From positions 1 through 9,454 of the forward strand of contig JANWJI010000012.1 of the NCBI GenBank assembly GCA_025449515.1: DNA of 9,454 nt, given 5' to 3'. Below the pieces are notes generated by a model, which made no database searches, had not been told where the DNA came from, and saw nothing but the letters and a program-made list of their open reading frames with translations. The DNA comes from Nitrososphaeraceae archaeon. GTDB lineage: Archaea; Thermoproteota; Nitrososphaeria; Nitrososphaerales; Nitrososphaeraceae. Positions within the stretch are counted from its first letter, which is position 1. Each line of letters begins with the position of its first letter. Both the position numbers and the translations under genes were made by a program. Of this stretch, positions 5,908 through 9,454 are shown piece after piece.

Positions 5908-6909
5908 CTAGGCTAAATAATTTTGTTTTGGCATAATACTAGTCTCAATATCTCTTTGTTCCTCATTCCTAATCACGATTTCTTCGAAATACCTCACAAT
6001 TGTAACTTCATCGATTTTAGGTATCACGATTCTCTTGTTTTCAATAAGATCTAATAAAAGTGATGGAAAATTTACCCCTGCGAGTGTTGTAAAAATTGTG
6101 CCTCCACCCATCCTAGGATTTACTTCGACCAACTTCAGACTTCCGTCTGAAGATTCCTTCATCTGAATACAGCATGGTCCCCTTATCCTTATACGATTGG
6201 CAATATTCATACATAGTTCTTCAAGTTTTGCGTCCCTTACAATTTTTCCCTTGGTAGAAATTCCAGCCTTAGTTTGAATTCTAATTCTTGGCACAGCTAT
6301 CAACGGTTTTTCATTTAGATCGCACAGCACATCAATTGTATACTCTGTTCCTGGAAGAAACTCTTGATATATCAAATCATCCATTTTTGATGAAATGTAT
6401 TTCAGGTCAGATTCATCGTCTATTCTTATAATACCACGGCTGCCCTTGCCGAACCTTGGTTTTGCGATAATAGGGAATTGGTTGATATGATTAGGATCAT
6501 CAGTGGTCATGGGCAGAGGAAAATCATCACGCAAATATTGATAGGTCTGCATTTTGTCACGACAAATTTCAAGGCTCGTTCTGTCACTGACTACAGCGTG
6601 AACTCCCATTTCTAGGAGCTGTTTCCGATGTTCGCTGTAGGGATAAATATCGTATCCAGAAGTAGGCATAAGAACCTGAACCTTATGCACTTTGATTATC
6701 TCCAATAGCCTCTTTAGGAATGATTGGTCATCAGCTTCAGGAATTACCTCATTGAAATCAGACATGAAAAAACCAGCTGAAAGATAGCTCGAATCCGTCG
6801 CCACTATCTTGCCCTTATATCCACTCATCCTCAATGACTTTATTGCATTTATGCCCGCTGGTGCAGCCGCGCCTGGAATAAGTACAACAGATATTTCCGG
6901 TCTAGCCAA
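5908..6909 (-). CDS. ATP-grasp carboxylate-amine ligase, CarB-like
   Basis: This 333-aa soluble enzyme has a Rossmann-like preATP-grasp domain at 1-110 (VVLIPGAAAPAGINAIKSL, then MPTSGYDIYPYS), resembling CarB-type proteins. The ATP-grasp fold at about 115-300 has the glycine-rich loop KPRFGKGSRGI (150-160), the hinge YQEFLPGTEYTIDV (181-194), R208/K214 in the RIRIQTKAG stretch, and the metal-binding EVNPRMGGG (262-270). The family activates a carboxylate as acyl-phosphate and joins it to an amine, or makes carbamoyl-phosphate-like intermediates. The substrate is unknown. The start is TTG at 6909, because an in-frame TAA lies three codons upstream, and box A is about 27 bases upstream. It is divergent from the PHP gene 116 bases away, with the BshC-like gene beyond, suggesting a shared small-molecule or glycan pathway. 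Confidence 0.9.
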   Translation of the reverse strand: MARPEISVVLIPGAAAPAGINAIKSLRMSGYKGKIVATDSSYLSAGFFMSDFNEVIPEADDQSFLKRLLEIIKVHKVQVLMPTSGYDIYPYSEHRKQLLEMGVHAVVSDRTSLEICRDKMQTYQYLRDDFPLPMTTDDPNHINQFPIIAKPRFGKGSRGIIRIDDESDLKYISSKMDDLIYQEFLPGTEYTIDVLCDLNEKPLIAVPRIRIQTKAGISTKGKIVRDAKLEELCMNIANRIRIRGPCCIQMKESSDGSLKLVEVNPRMGGGTIFTTLAGVNFPSLLLDLIENKRIVIPKIDEVTIVRYFEEIVIRNEEQRDIETSIMPKQNYLA

Positions 6910-6930
6910 CGGACATTACCAAGATGTACT

Positions 6931-6940
6931 CTATATTTAA
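6931..6940 (-). promoter_or_regulatory. Putative box A for the ATP-grasp gene
   Basis: The minus strand reads TTAAATATAG, centred about 27 bases upstream of the TTG at 6909. This supports a leaderless transcript and the TTG start choice. Confidence 0.5.
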
Positions 6941-6951
6941 CGTTGTATTAA

Positions 6952-6966
6952 ATATTTATATATATA
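6952..6966 (+). promoter_or_regulatory. Putative box A for the PHP gene
   Basis: ATATTTATATATATA contains the near-consensus TTTATATA. Transcription would start near 6983-6986, giving a leader of about 40 bases before the ATG at 7026. It is divergent from the ATP-grasp box A about 20 bases away, so one regulator could reach both. Confidence 0.45.
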
Positions 6967-7025
6967 GCTATTTGCTGCTACATTTAAGACTCACTAGATT
7001 GGTGAGAATTACGATAGAATAGCCT

Positions 7026-7652
7026 ATGGACACGTCAGCAGATCATCATATTCATTCGACGTACAATGATCATTCTGATTCAGATCTAACTATAAGAAAC
7101 GTAATTGACATTGCAGAAAATAGAGGCTTAAGGAAAATCGCCTTCACGGAACACGTCAGAAGAACATCTGACTGGATCCCAAAGTATTTAGCTGAAATAC
7201 AGATATATTCCAAAAATTCATCTCTAGAAATAATATCTGGATTTGAGGCAAAAATTCTCTCAAACGGCAGCATTGATTGTCCATATGAATATCAAAGCAA
7301 ATACTTTTTGATTGCGAGTTTTCACACTATTTTTGGAAACAAGGAGTGTTGGATCAATGCCCTAAAATCAGCCATTAGAGATCCTACCGTGGACGTTATT
7401 GGCCATCTCGCTCCAGAACCAGGTTTTAAGATCAGTGCTCCTGAAATAGATTCCATAGCCGAGGAGATAGTACAAAATCAGAAAGTTGTTGAGTTAAATT
7501 CCAAATACCGCAGACCGCCATTAGATTGGATAACCTCCTTTAAAGGCAGGGGGGTAAAATTTCATTTAGGTAGTGATGCCCATAGCCTTCGATCCGTAGG
7601 ATGCTTTGAGAATATAAATCACCTAATCGCCGCAGCCGATCGATCCGTATAG
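7026..7652 (+). CDS. PHP-domain metal-dependent phosphoesterase
   Basis: This 208-aa protein consists of a single PHP (polymerase and histidinol phosphatase) domain with a complete metal site: H8 and H10 in DHHIHS, H16, H43 in FTEH, E74 in GFEAKI, H100 in SFH, H127 in IGH, and D184/H186 in LGSDAHS. The family folds as a trimetal barrel and hydrolyses phosphate monoesters (histidinol phosphate, nucleotides) or cyclic phosphates. The SDAHSLRSVG end is typical of the histidinol-phosphatase-like branch, but no histidine-biosynthesis gene lies nearby, so the substrate is open. It starts at ATG, with no Shine-Dalgarno seen. It is divergent from the ATP-grasp ligase and followed, after 266 bases, by the BshC-like gene on the same strand, which has its own promoter. 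Confidence 0.92.
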   Translation: MDTSADHHIHSTYNDHSDSDLTIRNVIDIAENRGLRKIAFTEHVRRTSDWIPKYLAEIQIYSKNSSLEIISGFEAKILSNGSIDCPYEYQSKYFLIASFHTIFGNKECWINALKSAIRDPTVDVIGHLAPEPGFKISAPEIDSIAEEIVQNQKVVELNSKYRRPPLDWITSFKGRGVKFHLGSDAHSLRSVGCFENINHLIAAADRSV

Positions 7653-7918
7653 ATAGTATATCGCTATGTTTTGTATTGAATCGTATATTCCAACAGCTCC
7701 GATATATTTTTATAAATAATTTTATTGACTAATCTACTATAGTATTATTAGATGTAGCTAATAGGTGATTATCTTAGAAGACTCTCTACTATAAAATAGA
7801 TTAAAATTTCTTAAATCGGTTGCATTTCAGAGTTGAATTGTAACTTGTTGATATACTGCAGACGTTTGAACGGAAATTTATATAGTAGTTGGGATTTCCT
7901 ATGTTAGTCAATAATTAC
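7653..7918 (+). promoter_or_regulatory. AT-rich upstream region of the BshC-like gene with repeated 8-mer and hairpin
   Basis: No ORF above 17 codons was noticed. T-runs at 7668-7671 and 7706-7710 may end the PHP transcript. CTACTATA occurs at 7734-7741 and 7786-7793, and inverted (TATAGTAG) at 7881-7888, the last overlapping the box A of the next gene. TATTAG-ATGTAG-CTAATA (7746-7763) is a perfect 6-bp stem with a 6-base loop. The arrangement could be an operator set, though AT-rich sequence gives such matches fairly easily. Confidence 0.35.
7877..7884 (+). promoter_or_regulatory. Box A of the BshC-like gene
   Basis: TTTATATA preceded by GGAAA is a strong archaeal TATA box. Transcription should start about 7905-7910, between the candidate ATGs at 7901 and 7919. 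This favours ATG 7919 with a leader of about 10 bases or less. Confidence 0.6.
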
Positions 7919-9454
7919 ATGGCTACATCGGAAATAGGGCAACGACATAGCGTGAGATCTCTATTTTCGAAATTTGATACCGTTAGAAATCAAGAGATTT
8001 CTGATTACATCTCTTCTTTTCCTGAAAGCCTTTCTGAAGCAGCCGAGAAATTGCTAATACGAAGTGGCGAGTCGCCCATCCTGAGTGAGATAGTTGGGGC
8101 TAATCGAGCGAGAATTGGAAAGCATATCGAAAATTTTCATAATCAAGCTGGGACAACTGGTCCTAATATCGATAGGTGCATTACTGCGCTAAAAAGCGCT
8201 TCGACCGAAATACTAGTGTCAATTCATCAGCCAAACCTTTTTGCATTTGCTGGAGTATATAAGAAAATCATCCTTTTACAATGCTTGAAATCCATAGCCG
8301 AACGCATAAACAGTACTAGGAAATTTGTAAATCTGTTTCTCATAGTCGATCATGATTTCATGGATGAGTATTGGATACGACATGCTCAGCTACCAAGCTT
8401 ACGTCATTCTAATGGTATACTTGAGCTTAGGTTCCCAATCAGAACTCACGATAGATGGCGCTTGATGTGCAATATGCAAGCACCAAGGATTTCTTTAATA
8501 GATTATTGGCGCAAACAAGTAACATCGTGGATAAGAAACGCGAATTCCTCGTTATTCCCAGGCAAAGCAGAAAAATCTCAGCTATTCAAAAATTTGGATG
8601 AAATGTGGGATCAGGTCGCAGAATCATACTCAAGATGTAAATCCTACGCCGATTTTAATTCATTTATTATATCGCGTTTAGTAAATACAATTTGGGGATA
8701 CGATACCTTGTTCGTCAGGTTGTCTGATATACCAGAGGTATTTGAAGATGGGTTCAGGTTCCTGATTTCCAATTATAAAAAGTACGCATTAGCATTAAAC
8801 CAGAGTGAAGAAATATTTACTAGTCAAGGAATCAACACTGGTGTTAGTTCGAGCTCTTACCTTAATGCACCAGTATGGCTTCACTGTAAATGCGGAAGCA
8901 AGGGTTCAGCAAAGATAATTGAAAATAAGCTGGAGCGATTATATCTAGTTGGTAAATGTATAGCATGCAAGAGTGATCTTCGAATTGGAATTGGCTCTCT
9001 GAATGCCATTGACTTGTCTGGTGAAACATTACATTCCATATCCCCCAGAGCTATCCCTATTTTATTACTATTAGCCAGAGATCTTGGCATCGAATGTTAT
9101 GCTTCAGGGACAGGAGGAAGCATTGGCTATATGTTAGTAGGGAGTTTGGTATTTAAGCGGATGGCAGTTAATATGCCCCTAACGACTGTTTGGCCCTCTG
9201 CAGATATTTACAACGGAATTGGGCAATCAGAAGCGTTGACCAATATGAGAGTAAACAGCGAAATTGAACTAAAATCCTACATGGAAAAACTGAAAATTAT
9301 GGATGCTGAATTTGCAGAACGAATAATGCCACTAATCGACGAGCGTACTATGAGAATCAAATCCGGACAATCTGTGCAGAACATTCTCAATGACGTGTTT
9401 ACATTGAAGGAATCTCAAAGAAAAGTTCGTAGCCTCATTAAGATCGCGACTAAA
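7919..9454 (+). CDS. BshC-like putative cysteine-adding ligase with zinc-knuckle cysteines (partial, runs off the window)
   Basis: At least 512 residues are open to the end of the window. Features of the BshC family (ATP-independent-looking cysteine ligase of bacillithiol synthesis, built on a class I tRNA-synthetase-like Rossmann core) are SIHQPNLFAFAGVYKKI (101-117; HQP plus Lys helix), FLIVDHDFMDE (140-150, matching the family's EDHD.DE), SPRAIPILLLLARDLGIEC (375-393) and the SGTGGSIGYML loop (396-406). The tail (from about 445) is charged and probably helical. An internal segment holds Cys323, Cys325, Cys347 and Cys350 (LHCKCG, GKCIACK), probably a zinc knuckle that bacterial BshC is not known to carry. 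In an in-frame choice between ATG 7901 and 7919, box A favours 7919. Bacillithiol itself is not expected here, so the amine acceptor is unknown. WbqC-like proteins share HQPN, but length and DHD motif favour BshC. Confidence 0.8.
   Translation, partial: MATSEIGQRHSVRSLFSKFDTVRNQEISDYISSFPESLSEAAEKLLIRSGESPILSEIVGANRARIGKHIENFHNQAGTTGPNIDRCITALKSASTEILVSIHQPNLFAFAGVYKKIILLQCLKSIAERINSTRKFVNLFLIVDHDFMDEYWIRHAQLPSLRHSNGILELRFPIRTHDRWRLMCNMQAPRISLIDYWRKQVTSWIRNANSSLFPGKAEKSQLFKNLDEMWDQVAESYSRCKSYADFNSFIISRLVNTIWGYDTLFVRLSDIPEVFEDGFRFLISNYKKYALALNQSEEIFTSQGINTGVSSSSYLNAPVWLHCKCGSKGSAKIIENKLERLYLVGKCIACKSDLRIGIGSLNAIDLSGETLHSISPRAIPILLLLARDLGIECYASGTGGSIGYMLVGSLVFKRMAVNMPLTTVWPSADIYNGIGQSEALTNMRVNSEIELKSYMEKLKIMDAEFAERIMPLIDERTMRIKSGQSVQNILNDVFTLKESQRKVRSLIKIATK

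Overview
The window looks archaeal, most likely from a low-GC Nitrososphaerota (thaumarchaeal) genome. AT-rich box A elements (TTTATATA, CTTTTTATA) sit about 23 to 27 bases upstream of several starts, so many transcripts should be leaderless or nearly so. GTG and TTG starts are common, Shine-Dalgarno motifs are scarce, and the gene families are archaeal: thiolase next to a DUF35 protein, family 5 (UDGb) uracil-DNA glycosylase, and DUF92. The small membrane ORF at 110-244 resembles, from memory, the N-terminus of secreted proteins common in soil Thaumarchaeota. The phylum is an inference, because no rRNA or ammonia-oxidation gene is present.

Layout. 1-419 holds a short leaderless membrane ORF followed by what may be its decayed continuation. 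420-806 (+) is an unrecognised 128-aa protein. 986-2554 (-) is a two-gene unit of an SCP2-type thiolase and a DUF35 zinc-ribbon/OB-fold partner. 2907-3779 (-) is a nitrilase-superfamily amidohydrolase with an inverted repeat around its putative promoter. 3933-4757 (-) is a DUF92 membrane protein. 5006-5731 (+) is a UDGb uracil-DNA glycosylase. 5908-6909 (-) is a CarB-like ATP-grasp enzyme, divergent from a PHP-domain metal phosphoesterase at 7026-7652 (+). The window ends inside a BshC-like (bacillithiol cysteine-adding enzyme family) protein at 7919-9454 (+) that carries two CxC/CxxC cysteine pairs, probably a zinc knuckle.

How the genes work together. The thiolase and DUF35 protein probably form one acyl-CoA condensing or cleaving complex. 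The DUF92 protein may act in isoprenoid phosphate metabolism, and UDGb repairs deaminated bases. The right-hand group (ATP-grasp ligase, PHP hydrolase, BshC-like ligase) is the most intriguing part. Two of the three belong to families that make amide or carboxylate-amine bonds, and no bacillithiol pathway is established in this kind of organism. Most genes appear singly transcribed.

The clearest non-coding signals are two related dyads, GTAGYAAT-N12/14-ATTGCTAC, one upstream of the nitrilase and one between DUF92 and UDGb. They suggest a shared regulator. I saw no tRNA, rRNA, CRISPR array or insertion sequence.
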